A stretch of DNA of 64,000 nt, taken from positions 48,440,107 to 48,504,106 of the forward strand of contig OW121846.1 of assembly GCA_933228895.1 (NCBI GenBank), read 5' to 3'. How positions within the stretch are numbered: the first letter of the stretch is position 1; every line of letters starts with the position of its first letter. This document shows positions 34,961 through 45,825 of the stretch, piece after piece. The stretch comes from Platycnemis pennipes (Eukaryota > Arthropoda > Insecta > Odonata > Platycnemididae). Made by a program: the position numbers and the translations under genes. The notes under the pieces were generated by a model. It had not been told where the DNA came from. It worked only from the letters and a program-made list of their open reading frames with translations, and did not search any database.

Positions 34961-35288
34961 GGTATTCGAGGTTTGGTTTGGTTGGTTATTTAGGGGAGGC
35001 GACCGACAGCTGAGGTCATTTGCGCCATATAGGATAGGTGGATAATTGGGTGATGGTAGGAATTTTCAGGGAACGAAGGAAGGGTGGAGAGAAACCCGGC
35101 GTCGGCATTAGCCTACTCTTAACGAAAGGCGCCAAGGGGACCATGGCTTCAAGTCCCATCCGACGGACGGAGTACTGATCTTGAAATGCCCTCCACTAGA
35201 CACTCAAGTGGGGACCGGTTTTCCTGGGCCCTCGGGATGGGAGGCCAATACTCTAGCCACCACACCAACCCGATCCCCGGTATTTGAG
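34961..35288 (-). mobile_element. SINE-A, complete, with target duplication
   Basis: The SINE body is 34971-35278, flanked by GGTATTCGAG (34961-34970) and GGTATTTGAG (35279-35288), a 10-bp target duplication with one mismatch. On the minus strand the head GGTTGGTGTGGTGGCTAGAG is A-box-like, followed by ATTGGCCTCCCATCCCGAGG; the B box is weak here but intact in the copy at 12.0 kb. The 3' body reads TAATGCCGACGCCGGGTTTC to GTCGGTCGCCTCCCCTAAAT. This is the reference copy for the family. Confidence 0.85.
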
Positions 35289-35934
35289 ATTGTTGACGTA
35301 TGATATTAGCTTTTAATCACAGATAGTTCACTTGTTATCAAAGTAGTGAGAAAATTTTTTACAATGCGTCGTATGTCATGCTCCGTTCCCGTAAGTCTGG
35401 CGGAAAAAACTGTATGAGGGATACGGGTTTGACTCCCTCTCATGGGCGGTTTCATGGGTACGCCAGTGTAAAAGACCGTGTCTGTTGATGGGGTCCGGGT
35501 CGCCTTCCTTATTATTTGTTGCATTGATTTCATTCATTTGTTTTCCATCAGAGGATTTGAACTGTAAAATACAAGGAAAAAGTATATTATTTTATGAAAT
35601 GAGTACATGGCTGACATCCTATGATGCACCCGCGTATCACGTTGCCCGATATGGTGGCTAGAGTAACTTCTCACACCCTGATGTACCAAGTTCAAATAAA
35701 GGGAATGGCAAATCGCTTTTGACATACCGGTACTGCATTTAACTGCATAAAGTAGGACACATCAATTACATAATTTTATCTTTTTAATGGGATGAAACAC
35801 AATGAACCCTTTGTGTTGTACGGGTCGAAATATGCGGAGCAGTGTTTTCAAAGCGCATTTACTTTATATAATCTTTCGTTAAGATTACGTTTTTTGGTTT
35901 TTCTTTTTAAAATCCTTTAAGGGAAATAAACATC
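35289..35934. other. Unassigned, with tRNA-like scraps
   Basis: GATACGGGTTTGACTCCCTC (35419-35438) resembles a B box. ATGGTGGCTAGAGTAACTTC (35649-35668) resembles the SINE-A head. Neither is complete enough to call. Confidence 0.3.
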
Positions 35935-36080
35935 CACACGATACCCTAAAAGCCACCACGAGGGTGTGTGGCAGGGGGCGAAGATCACCAAGCATTCGCT
36001 ATTGACATACAAACAAGCTTCTATAGGGTCTCATGTTACTGAATTGTTAGTATCTACATAGTATTAAGGGATTAATACTT
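35935..36080 (-). mobile_element. LINE 3'-tail fragment
   Basis: The plus strand reads CGATACCCTAAAAGCCACCA, CGAGGGTGTGTGGCAGGGGG and CGAAGATCACCAAGCATTCG, the complement of the LINE 3' UTR. It is close to the copy at 59645-59810. Confidence 0.75.
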
Positions 36081-36580
36081 GCATCATCAGGATGTCCAGC
36101 ACTCTGGAAAACCGGGAATACCGGGAAATCTCAGGGAATTTTATTTTCTCAGGAAATATCAATGAAATCTCAGGGAAATATGAAATCGACTCGGAATTTT
36201 CGGTGGTGTCAATATGTAAAATAGCGACGGAAATAATGTGCCATTTTCGGCAGTTGCATAGTGAAATGTCTTGTCGCATTTAGCATTTCTGCAATTACCG
36301 AGTGTGCACGGATTTCTCCAAACACTGTGTACGATGCATAGTCCAGTCCCGGTTAAATATAATCTTTGTTGTTAGTGGCCATGTCGTTTCTCGCCGAAGA
36401 GCCCGAGTGCTTTCGGCCCGTCGCAACGGCTTTCAACAACAACAAAAACAAAGCAGTTGTTCATGATCTCTATATTTCGAACGAAACCCTAAATGAAACA
36501 TGTAGAAAGTTGCCAGCAATTTATTGTAGGTTTTGATGGAAGCCTCAATAAGATTGCTAATAAACAGCGAATTGATCTTA
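36081..36580. other. GGGAAAT-rich segment, unassigned
   Basis: 36100-36200 holds spaced repeats of CCGGGAAT and CTCAGGGAAAT, a pattern I associate with nonautonomous DNA elements but cannot name. 36380-36450 is GC-richer, with no motif. Confidence 0.3.
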
Positions 36581-37654
36581 GTAAGTCGAAATTTACGTAA
36601 GCCGAAAAATAAGTCCGTTCTCCAAAACTAAATCCATGATCCGGAGATTTCAATCGATGCGGAGAAATGTGGGGAAATTTTTCGGAAAATTTCCTTTAGT
36701 TATTTGCTGCAAAATTCAATAAGTCTTATTTTCATCTTTAATTTATTGTCATAAGTAAACGATAATGCCGCTTGGAAGTTGCACCCCAAATTGCGTAATA
36801 TTGTTAGTCCGAATTGACCAATTGCACGGATTTGCGAAAGCACGGTATCTTAAGGTTAATTCAATATAATGACGACTAATATTATTTACTCTCATAAGAA
36901 CAGGGCAGAGAATTAGGTCACTGCAACGTCCACATTAACGCTTTACAATCATGCCAACATACACACTTCATCCTGCATGCACGCAGACATTTTATTTCTC
37001 TCAATGCGAGGTGAAACGCTGCACTGTGGCGTCGCCCTCTACGTCAGCTGTTGATGAGGTTGATGGTGATGTGGCTTCAACTTTTTCGTGAAGTAACTGT
37101 ACAGAGAGGATTGCATGGGGACCTTCTATTCATCATGATAAATTTCCTCATAGCATGACATGGCAGGTTGTGCCACGCTAAGTGCCGTGATGACCTTAGC
37201 GACCCTGCTGATGGTACAATCCGTTGCTCAAGTTTTTCCACCACCGAATTAATACACTCGAAGACCTCCAACAATCCTTCAGTTGTAAAGAATTTTTATG
37301 CCCACACACGTCCTTTTGAGATCTCCCATCATCATCTCCATCCCCTACTTCTGCCCAGCGTCACTCCATCCTTATCATTTCTTCGTTTGTCAACTCCTTG
37401 TGCGAAAATGACCGTGAATCGTGGTCACTTCTTCCCAGGATGATGCTATGTTTTTTATTACATGGTGCATATTTGTAGCCGTTCCAAAGCTCACTACGTG
37501 TCTTTTCACCATCCCCATCTGTGGCAGCAATAGCATCAGTAAATGTATTGCGCAAGTTATTAGCTTTGAAGGACGCAATGATTCCCTGATCATTGTGTTG
37601 GCGAAGTGCCGTTGTATTTGGAGGCCGAAGAATGCAGTCATTTAAATCCTTCCA

Positions 37655-37870
37655 ATTGTGTGTTGGGAGACCGGGTGCATTATCAAGAAAAAACAAGATT
37701 TTTAATGGATTTTTTTCCTTAAGGCAGTACTACGTGAACTCGGTTATAAAATAGATGCAGTACCAGCCCTCAAATAAGGCAGACGTAACCCGAGATTTTG
37801 CGTTTGATTTCCAGATGACCGGAATAAAGGATTTATAAATATTTTTAATGCTCGCGGATTTTCCAAATAG
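37655..37870 (-). repeat. Duplicated Tigger segment, copy 1
   Basis: Direct repeat of 38105-38325. Shared blocks are GACCGGGTGCATTATCAA, TTTTTTCCTTAAGGCAGTA, CCTCAAATAAGGCA and TTTCCAGATGACCGGAA. It encodes the part ending in the first DDE-region aspartate block. This copy is in the correct domain order. Confidence 0.85.
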
Positions 37871-38104
37871 TAAATTAGATGAGATTAGCAAACTACGATC
37901 GCGTTACCTCCTAGCAAGAGAGTCGCGATCTTTTGCTGCCTTAAAGCCAGGAGCAGACTTTTCTTCTTTATATATATGCGTACGGCGAGTAATTATTTTC
38001 CTGAAGAGCCCGCTTCTTCAACATTAAAAACCTGTTCTGCTAAGTAACCACCCTCGTCAATTATTTTTTCTAGTATTCTTGGAAAATTCTTTGCCTCCTC
38101 ACCA

Positions 38105-38325
38105 CTTAATCAATTCTTTAGTGTGGTGGGGGACCGGGTTCATTATCAAACAACAGAAAGATTTTAAATGGAATTTTTTCCTTAAGGAAGTATTCCTTGA
38201 CCTCCTGTATAAAAAAGTTGCAGCACCAGTCCTCAAATAAGGCATATGTAACTCAAGCTTTTGCGTTTCATTTCCAGATGACCGGAAGGAAGGATTTATT
38301 AATATTTTAATGCTTCCTTTTTTGC
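38105..38325 (-). repeat. Duplicated Tigger segment, copy 2
   Basis: Second copy (GACCGGGTTCATTATCAA, CCTCAAATAAGGCATATG), placed upstream of the AEQVFNV block on the coding strand and therefore out of order. It may derive from a tandem duplication with partial deletion or from two nested Tigger copies. Confidence 0.85.
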
Positions 38326-38560
38326 TACTATAATGCATCTTTTTTCTTCCAATGCAAATTCAAACGATTTTTAAATCGATTGACCCACCCGTTCGTTACT
38401 TGCTTCACCAATTTGTAGAAACTTGTTGAATTGTTAGAGGACTAAGCGGTTCTCATTGAAAGCAGGACGATGTATACGTTCGTGGTTGATGAATGTACGA
38501 GTCCATTCCTTCTCAGTAAGTAACATTCCAATACTCCATGATACAACCGACTGCCGCTTT

Positions 38561-38899
38561 CATGGTACTTAATATTTAAGAGGTAAATTATTAAAGTGGA
38601 TCGTTAATTTCACTTTCTTTACGCATCCTTGGATTTCGTGTAGGCATATAATCATAGCATCTCAATCCAGCGGTTTGCGGATCACAGCAGCTATCAGTTT
38701 CAATTCATCAAGTCCTGAAATAAACATTTACGTTACTAACCAAGTATTTTCTGCAACATAATTTCTGTTCCAACTTTTTTTTCTTTTATATCAACATGGC
38801 TATTGGCTGCAATTTAAAAACTGATGACAATCGGGGCCAGTGTATTTACGTAGGTTCATGATACGCAGTAATCCGTATCGTTATGGAGTGAGCGCAATA
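38561..38899. other. Unassigned stretch
   Basis: No recognisable element; it may include the 5' terminal region of the Tigger element, but I cannot define an end. Confidence 0.3.
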
Positions 38900-39545
38900 A
38901 TTTGATGCAGTTAAAAGGAGGGTCGCAGATAGATTACTACAATCTGGCCTATCCTTGTTTAGTGCCTAATGTGTATAGCTTAGATTTTATTGATTTTTCA
39001 CTTCCTAAGCGATATTTGTCAGATTCTATGACTCAAGCTTTTTCGTGGATTTTACATTTCTAGCGTGGAGAAGAATGATACTTCCGAATTACCTTGCGAT
39101 TCACCGTGCCCAATTCGGTCATCTACTGTGAAAGAGGGGCCACTGAAAAGCCACGTGGCAAATCCTATGGAAGAAAAGTGCAATTAAGTGGGCGTACATG
39201 CAGAATAAGAAGGACGTAAGGGAATGGCGCACCCGCTCGTCTCGCTCCAACCAATTTCATCCCGGGGCAGCCTCCAAGGCAGTGGTCTTGATTTCTGCGT
39301 GGCCTGCCCCTGATCTTATGGAAATGACGGTGAAGTGTTGCGCGTTTCATGAAGTATAGTTATGTTTTTTTCTTGTCAACGAGAGCCGGAAATCTTGAGA
39401 TTTCGTGAGCTCCACGTGCCGTTTAGAATAGATTTTTTGGTAAAAAATAAGGAAATTTTTTTGCGTACTTGAATCCGATGTAAAATAATTTGAGGGATGG
39501 TAGCTCCTAAATATTAGTCACTCATCACCTATCACAATTTACCCG
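38900..39545. repeat. Dispersed repeat, partner at 50265-50775 (copy 1)
   Basis: Collinear with the 50-kb copy: CTGGCCTATCCTTG, GCGATATTTGTCAGATTCT, TCTTGATTTCTGCGTGGCCT, TGCGCGTTTCAT, AAGGAAATTTTTTTGCGTAC and GAGGGATGGTAGCTCCT. On the minus strand both copies encode a short RGRPRRNQD/RDRPRRNQD peptide. Unnamed element, same strand in both places. Confidence 0.75.
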
Positions 39546-39724
39546 AAGCGATGGCACTGTGAAGGTCTCAAGGCGTCTTGAACCATTGAGTATGACACCA
39601 AGTAAACTATCATAGTTTTCAACCCTTGGTTTAAAATGTCCAAAAAAAATATGCTCTATCGCACTATACCAGGCATTATGGATAGCATTATTGAGGAGGA
39701 TGGCCATGATTGGAAATAAAAGGG

Positions 39725-39960
39725 TTACTCAGTATAGATAAAAGCAACGGATGATATACAGACGTAGTTTGAATTTACATTCGTGTCACGAATGAATTTG
39801 GACACGTTGAAAATGCACACAGCAGTGATATACTCCTGTATTAGTTGCTCAAATGTCTTGATCGAAATCGTATTTTCGCCACGTGTTGCTGCCAAAAAAG
39901 TTATCACACGACAAATTATATGAATTAAACCGCCGTTCACGCGACAGATTGAAATTAATT
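39725..39960 (+). repeat. SINE-C-like repeat, headless copy
   Basis: GAATTTGGACACGTTGAAAA, TGCACACAGCAGTGATATAC, TTGCTCAAATGTCTTGATCG and AAATCGTATT align with the body of the copy at 40095-40395. The tRNA-like head is missing. Confidence 0.6.
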
Positions 39961-40094
39961 CATTTATCGCAATGCGAGTCTTTAGCGCTGGAATGAGGTG
40001 CCTCTTTGGTCGTGGGTTCTTTGACGCCCTTTCTCACTTGCGTTGCCATTGATGGACCGCAAGGATTCAAAACCTAGTTCCCTGAAACTTGCAA

Positions 40095-40395
40095 AGTGAA
40101 ATACCGATCCTGGATTGCATAGTTGCCTGAGCAACGGCCCTGAAATCCTTATGTCCGTGGTTCGATTCCCTGACCAGAAAAAGTTTATCACATGGAAATT
40201 TATGTGAAATTGGGCACGTTTAGATGCACACGGCATTGCTCGAATATGGTATTTATTGCTCCAATGCCTTAAGGGAAATCGCATTGTATCTAAGTATCGC
40301 TGTTAATTTTGCAAGAAAAATTGTCTGTGCCAGAGAGAGTTATTGTTATTTACACCCATATCATTTCTCCGCCATTCGCTAATAAATAGATTTCC
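40095..40395 (+). mobile_element. SINE-C (tRNA-derived)
   Basis: The head GGATTGCATAGTTGCCTGAG acts as A box and GTCCGTGGTTCGATTCCCTG as B box (about 40154-40173). The body has AAATTGGGCACGTTTAGATG and TTGCTCCAATGCCTTAAGGG. Promoter-like boxes plus a non-tRNA body fit a SINE. The headless copy just upstream supports family status. Confidence 0.7.
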
Positions 40396-40595
40396 TTTGA
40401 TAAGAGAATTTAAAAAAGTGAAAACTATTTGGATGATGACAAACATATATGAGTTAGCATTGTTTTCAATGAGTTAATACCATGGTAATGGATTCAATCG
40501 ACATCTTTGAATATGTACCAATTGGTGTGAAACAAAAATTTCCATACTCGTCGCATAGTTATCCTTTCAAACATGAGCATTTGCACTTCAGTGTG

Positions 40596-41076
40596 TGTTC
40601 CGGGGGTCTTTACTTTCGCTCGCGCGAACCACGAGGTCGTAAGGCTGGTGGCTATCGGCGCTGCAGACCCCGTCGACCGTAAACTTAATTATGACCGACT
40701 ATTTAAATGAATGCCAGATCGGTAGTTTAATGGTTTAATTCCAAGTACGAATTTTAACTGTTTACAATGGCGTGTGCTCCGAGTGGGAGCCAGAGGGCGA
40801 CTGCCTGACCGGCGTCGCCGATTCCCGCTCAGCGTCTTCTCTCCACCAACACCTGCCACGGGCTTCGATTCCTGGAAGGGTAGCGGGGGAGGAAGGTGCA
40901 TTGCCCTCCCACAGGAATGTTCCCTGGGTTTACCCGCAAAGAGGGGAGGCATTGTACTCCCTGGGTCTTCCCCGGCGTACCCTTTACCCGTGGAACGGGG
41001 TATTAGCGCCCACGTGCGCCCGAGGGACACTTGCTGGGTCTGCTGGCTGGGGGCACAAAAGAAATGCGACGGAACA
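40596..41076 (-). repeat. BEL/Pao 3' LTR
   Basis: A 481-bp GC-rich block that on the coding (minus) strand starts TGTTCC and ends GGAACA, an inverted terminal pair as expected of an LTR. It is preceded by a polypurine tract ACGGGGGGAGTA (41077-41088 on the plus strand as complement), the normal plus-strand primer site. No copy is found upstream of the gag region, so the 5' LTR is missing. Frames across it on both strands are not genes. Confidence 0.75.
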
Positions 41077-41236
41077 TACTCCCCCCGTTGAGTGGGCACC
41101 GATCAACACTTTACAAAGTCGCAAAATAGCATTTACAAATAATGTCACATTTAAAAATTCTCAAAAGTAATTTTCAAATATTTACAGGTCGCTGAAGTAA
41201 TGTCTTGTATTCACATCTCTCGAAAATAATTGTCGG

Positions 41237-41412
41237 TTATTGGTAACATGCCAATTTTTTAACGGATCCTTTCAATTCGTTAACACACTCGTTTTCACGC
41301 ACAGTTCTGATGATCCCGTCTGCCTCAGGGTAAGATTTGATTACACTACTTAATGCCCACTGCACTGACGGGATATTGTCTTCCGTCAACAAAACCACTG
41401 ACCCTTCGGTGA
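41237..41412 (-). pseudogene. BEL/Pao pol C-terminal end, beyond the insertion
   Basis: SVTEGSVVLLTEDNIPSVQW and SYPEADGIIRTVREN continue the DUF5641-type domain that follows the BEL/Pao integrase. It ends KKLACYQ then stop at 41237-41239. Joining it to the part before the insertion across one copy of the target duplication leaves the frame shifted, so a small indel also occurred. Confidence 0.8.
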
Positions 41413-41637
41413 CAGAGGGTGTAGTCCAGTACACGCTCCCAGCGCTCCGGAGCGTTTGGAGCGAGTTCTTGAGTGATCCACTTGAAGCTCCAAGCGCTCC
41501 GGAGCGCTTTCAAAACGTCACGCATGACGTCACCTTATTCACCTCTCTCTCGCTCCAAACGCTCTAGCGAGAAACGTGGGTGAGCTGTAGCGAACCGTTC
41601 TCTGGCGCAATTTTGAAGATGGAGGACGCCTACAAAA

Positions 41638-41901
41638 ATGAAGCTGATAACGTTGGTTGACTATGCTGACAACCAACCCTATCATTTGGAGGTGACGGAA
41701 GAAGTGGCGAAGAGGGCCAGGGATGGTAAGTATTAAAACAATAGTTTATTTAATTAATTTGAGAATTATTCTGGAGAAACTACCGCGAGGCGAATGTTTG
41801 TAACTCAATGTGTTTACGTTTCAGATCGGATGTTCGCCACGGAGTTGGTCGAGGAGGAGGTAGAGCGGCAAGCGCAAGATATCTTTTTACATTTGTTGTG
41901 A
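41638..41901 (+). CDS. Small two-exon reading frame inside the DNA transposon
   Basis: Exon 1 is 41638-41725 (ATG, 29 codons plus one base) with donor G|GTAAGT. The intron is 41726-41824, ending TTTCAG. Exon 2 is 41825-41901, ending in TGA. Splicing restores one frame and gives a 54-residue acidic protein: MKLITLVDYADNQPYHLEVT, then EEVAKRARDD, then RMFATELVEEEVERQAQDIF and LHLL. The order donor, intron, acceptor and stop is convincing, but I recognise no domain. It may be the C-terminal exons of a transposase whose catalytic part was deleted, with the ATG internal. An overlapping frame from ATG at 41619 stops after 13 codons. Confidence 0.4.
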
Positions 41902-42351
41902 TGATTTATTATTAATTATTTAAGCTCGAATTGAGTCATGTATTGTCATGTCTGTTATTAAATGTTTTGGTTTGTGTGTCATTAAATATTTTAATTTGAG
42001 AGTAATGTATTCTTGAATCTTTCCAACCTTTCTCGATGAAGATTATCTCCTACGTTAAACGATGTGGGATATGGTACGCCCTCTAATCTTCAAATTTGAC
42101 GTTCGGGGTTTATTTTAGTCATTGCCTAAGGGCAGGCTGGCATTGGGATGACAAATATACATAAGGCCTGTTGTTAATAAGAGGGGTTCAAGTCTAGTGC
42201 TGCATTCGAGAAGCATCATACATATTCATGCGGTTGCAATTAATTAGTGACTCGTAGCAAAGAACATCAGTTGGAGTGAACTGATTCCGGTTTCACTATA
42301 AAATTTCATTATATTATAAGATATTAGAAGTGGGATTGAAAAGGCCCATTT

Positions 42352-42597
42352 TCTATTTTTATTTATTTATTTATTTATTTTCCACTACCGCCGAAAACAG
42401 CACATGTGGCCATTACATCGGGGTATTTAACATGTAACAACGGACGAGCACACACAACCATGTCCTGAGTGGTGAAAAAACCCACTATTGGGTTTTAACC
42501 TGCTTATTCGTTATAATCGTTCGTTATAACCTTGGCCTGCTAACCCGCGACCCTCGGGTTAGCAGGCGAGGACTTAACCACGCCGCCACCGGTATAT
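42352..42597 (-). mobile_element. SINE-B (tRNA-derived) inside the DNA transposon
   Basis: On the minus strand: GGTGGCGGCGTGGTTAAGTC as A-box region, CTCGCCTGCTAACCC, GGGTCGCGGGTT as a truncated B box, an insertion of about 45 bp, TTTTTTCACCACTCAGGACA, CCCCGATGTAATGGCCAC and an AATAAATAAATA tail. It matches the copy at 60968-61190. The CTGCTAA anticodon-like loop hints at a serine tRNA origin (inference). Confidence 0.85.
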
Positions 42598-43380
42598 GTA
42601 CGTCGTTCCTCAAATGCAACGCATGTCTTTTAATGACGACTACTCAATATTGTTTACAGTAGCGTATGCAGGATAATTCCTTCTGGGGGTTTCATTTATT
42701 TATGTGCCTCACTATAAAATATTTAGATTATTATTCACTAAAACAACAATTAAATTTACATTCTCTTTTCGTAAAGACAAATCAACTACCTATATTTTTC
42801 AGTACAATAAGGAAAATTCTAAACGATAGCGCAAAATATATTGAAAGGGATAGTAATAAATATATATATATATATATTACGGGAATGTTAAAACCCCCCG
42901 TCAGTACGCCACTGATTGTTTGTATAATTATTTTAGGTTTTGGAATGTGGAGATCACTTTCCATGTCCTTTCGCAATCCGAACGATTAATTTGTATAATT
43001 AATATGCTCCGCATAGATTATCTATATGCGTAGAGGATTGTGTGCTACATTGCGAATAACCATCATTATCATGCGGTTGAGGAAGTTTGTTCTCTATTCT
43101 TATAAATTGCTGAGGAATGTGGGCTCCATAACAGCACCTAATAATAATAATAAATTTACTGAAACTACTTTATCTTTGGAAATGCGAAGCCTGGAATCTG
43201 TCGAAACGATGGTGTTCAACCGTGAAAGGAAAACAAATGACTAACAGAATGCTAAGATCGCTCCAGCCGTGGTCCAGTAGGTGGAGCACCGGTAGCGCTG
43301 GGAGCGATTGGAGCGAAGTGGACCACGAATTTGTAGCGTTTGGAGCAGGAGCGCTCGGAGCGTTGGGAGCGTTTACTGGA

Positions 43381-45825
43381 CTACACCCAGAGTGTTGTCC
43401 ACTTATGTCGAATGTTCAGCACATTGAGATACTCTTTGTACCACCTCGTCCAATAGTGCTGACGGACCTTTTTAATTTGCTGCCATCTTGATAAACTGTT
43501 GGATGGAACATCGCGGACGCAAATCTCTGGTAAGCTCGTTAAAGAATCGCCAATTAAAAAGTGACTGGGAGTGAGCACGGAAGGGTTATTGGGATCGGAG
43601 GACAAGGGAGTGAGAGGACGGGAGTTAACAATCGCTTCTACCTCTGTAATGAAGGTGTTGAATTCCTCGAAGGTAAAGAGTAGGGTGGTGACTACCCGTT
43701 TGACGTTATGTTTGAAGAGCTTGACTGTGGATTCCCACAAACCTCCAAAATGTGGGGATAAAGGCGGCGTAACATGCCATTTGATTTCCTGGTCGGCTAA
43801 AAACTTGAGGATGTTGTCGCAACTGACATCAGACCGTAGTTTGGAATAGATTTTCTTCAGCTCGTTGGAGACACCGACTAGATTGGTCCTTAAAATCTTA
43901 CGCGCTTGATTTCGCCCGACCAACAGCCAAAATTTTTGCCGGAGCATGCATAGTGTTCTTCCTCCACCGTCCACCGATCTTAAATAAATGCAAGCCCCGT
44001 AACCCTTGTTACTTGCATCAAAAAACCCGTGCAGCTGAATTGAGACTGGTTGCGGAAGAAGCGCTCTTCGGTCGAAATAAAATTGCTTGATTTGATGAAT
44101 TTGCCGGCAAAATTCTGCCCACATCGTGCAAATTGCGCTTGTTACTGATTCGTCCCAGTGAAATTTTAGTTTCCATATCTCCTGCATAATTGTTTTGGCG
44201 TAAAGAATAATCAGTCCCAATCCTCCAAGAGGGTCAAAAATCTTCGCTATCTCCGAGAGTATGGTTCGTTTTGAAGCGGCTGGGCTGACATTTTCAAATT
44301 TCATTTCATGATAAGCGGCTCCGCTGGATACTTCCTGTGGAATATGGGATTCCGGGTCACCCAGCCCTTCATTCATTAAACTGACAGTAGAACAAGTGTC
44401 AGGCAGTGCTCGGCATTCAATTGCATGATGTTCATTCCCTGCTTTTATGAAAGCACTCGGTATTGTCTGATTAGGCGCTGTTTGAGTTGCTAATGAGGTG
44501 CCTCTTTGAATTTCTGTAGATGCTTCTAGTCCTAAGTTGTCACCTGCAATGTGCTCATGCAGGAGAGAATGTTGCGGGCGATCACAAATACGGCATGTCT
44601 TGAATCTGCAGGGACTAGTGCCATGTGAATTCAGGCATATCAGGCACAAGGCGGCGTCCTTAGCTCTTTGGATCCGTTGCGCGAACGAGTGGTTTAGAAC
44701 TGTTTTACACGCGAACAGAGAATGATTCTTGTTACATATTGAGCATTTTCGGCCAGAGTTGGTTATCATAGTTCTGTTGTTTGGGTCCTTATAATTTCTC
44801 CGCGTTCCCGACCATTGTTTGGGGTTCTTCCTACTCCACTCCTCTCGGTCTGCGGGCTCCTTCCACTCGCGCCTTGACAATCGTGCAGCATTATCATAAA
44901 GAAACTCAATGATTTCTTGAAGCTTGGGGAAAACTCCGCGTTTTAATGTTTTCTCCCACTCATTGAAAGTCTCTCTGGACATTTTTTCTTCCAGGTTCTG
45001 CACCAGGATTTCCTCGGTGACTTGCACCCCTAACGAAGCCAGTGATTCTACGTGTTGCATGGTGGCATCCGCGAGTTTTCGAAGCCCGTCTGCCGTTTCC
45101 CTCTCTTGCATCGGCAATCTCAGCAACAGGCTTAAATGTTTGGATATGATGAGACGTTTGTCCGCGTACGCCCTCTCCAGGAGATCCCATGCTCTTTGAT
45201 AATTACCGTCGACCATTGCTATGTATCTTATCTTTTCTGCGGCTTCACCCCTTACAAAAGATTTCAAATAATGCAACTTCTCAATAGAGTTCAGACGGCT
45301 GCGTTTATCTATCATTGATTGGAAGGAGTCCCTGAAAGAAAACCAGTCTTCGTAATTACCGTAGAAATAGGGCAGCGAAGCTTCGGGTAGTCTCAAGTGG
45401 CTCCTTTCCAGAGTAACAATCGGATGAGGTGCAACAAATGGCATGTGCAAGGAAGCTTCATTTGGTTCTGTCGGCGATTGTAAATGAAGGGTTGCTGACT
45501 CCGTGGCTGAAGGCTCATTCGATCCAACGCGCGAGTTGACTGAATTTATTAGAACTTCAGCGTCAGAAAGGACGTCATCGTACTGCTCTAATGTCTCCAT
45601 TTTTTCATCCATCCGTTGTTCTATGTTCTCTTCATCTATCTCTTCTAATTCACATTGAATGGATTCAAAAGCCAAAAATGCCGTCTTTAGTGTTTCCAGC
45701 CTTCTCTTTATCTTGATAACATCCGGTGTCGGTCCTTCACTACATTCAACAATGAATTTTCTCAAGGATGTGATATGCTTTTTTATTATTCCACGTCTAT
45801 GAAGCAGCGATTTTATCTCCGCCAT
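43381..45825 (-). pseudogene. BEL/Pao Gag-Pol chimera lacking reverse transcriptase
   Basis: A single open frame of 814 codons from ATG at 45825 (MAEIKSLLHRRG, the likely Gag start; the same frame is open up to 46008). The DUF1759-type Gag core lies about residues 145-270 from this start. Cys/His knuckles follow: CSICNKNHSLFAC, CLICLNSHGTSPC and CRICDRPQHSLLH. Next comes a protease start with DTC where D-S/T-G is expected. The chain then jumps to the RNase H region (RTILSEIAKIFDPLGGLG, HGFFDASNKGYGACIYLRS), to integrase pieces (HFGGLWESTVKLFKHNVKRV, EAIVNSRPLTPLSSDPNN) and to a DUF5641 part, ending at the insertion. The reverse transcriptase and the first integrase acidic motifs are absent, yet the frame stays open across every junction. 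Confidence 0.8.

Larger units (their letters stand above)
36580..38560 (-). pseudogene. Tigger/pogo (TcMar) transposase, scrambled
   Basis: Read on the minus strand, in several frames: a Tc5/CENP-B-type DNA-binding remnant near 38400 (NGWVNRFKNRLNLH); GYLAEQVFNVEEAG near 38020; LLLGGNA; the DDE block FFLDNAPGLPTHNWKDLND (from 37693) with LRPPNTTALRQHNDQGIIAS; then VIKNIASSWEEVT and a C-terminal remnant near 37150 (AMSCYEEIYHDE). The normal NVDE and DNAPGHP acidic motifs are recognisable but altered, and there are many stops and frameshifts. A 200-bp part is duplicated, so domain order is broken. Subterminal TAAGTCGAAATTTACGTAAG near 36576-36600 resembles Tigger ends. Inactive. Confidence 0.75.
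41413..43392. mobile_element. DNA transposon inserted in BEL/Pao (Harbinger-like?)
   Basis: The element (41418-43387) has about 30-bp terminal inverted repeats starting GGTGTAGTCCAGTA, then GCTCC-rich subterminal repeats (41430-41570 and 43290-43370). It is flanked by CAGAG at 41413-41417 and 43388-43392. An equally good reading is a 3-bp AGA duplication with ends GGGTGTAG, which would fit PIF/Harbinger elements. No catalytic DDE domain remains. It contains a small two-exon reading frame, a TA microsatellite (42857-42880) and a SINE-B copy. Superfamily uncertain. Confidence 0.75.

Noticed and set aside
40689..41170. Three overlapping frames of 105-136 codons on both strands
   Set aside because: They lie in the GC-rich BEL/Pao LTR, where stop codons are rare by composition; the LTR explains the sequence.
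42852..42882. TA microsatellite as a regulatory signal
   Set aside because: Simple repeat within a decayed transposon; no further evidence.
43571..45318. Plus-strand frames of 60-92 codons
   Set aside because: Antisense shadows of the long BEL/Pao frame.
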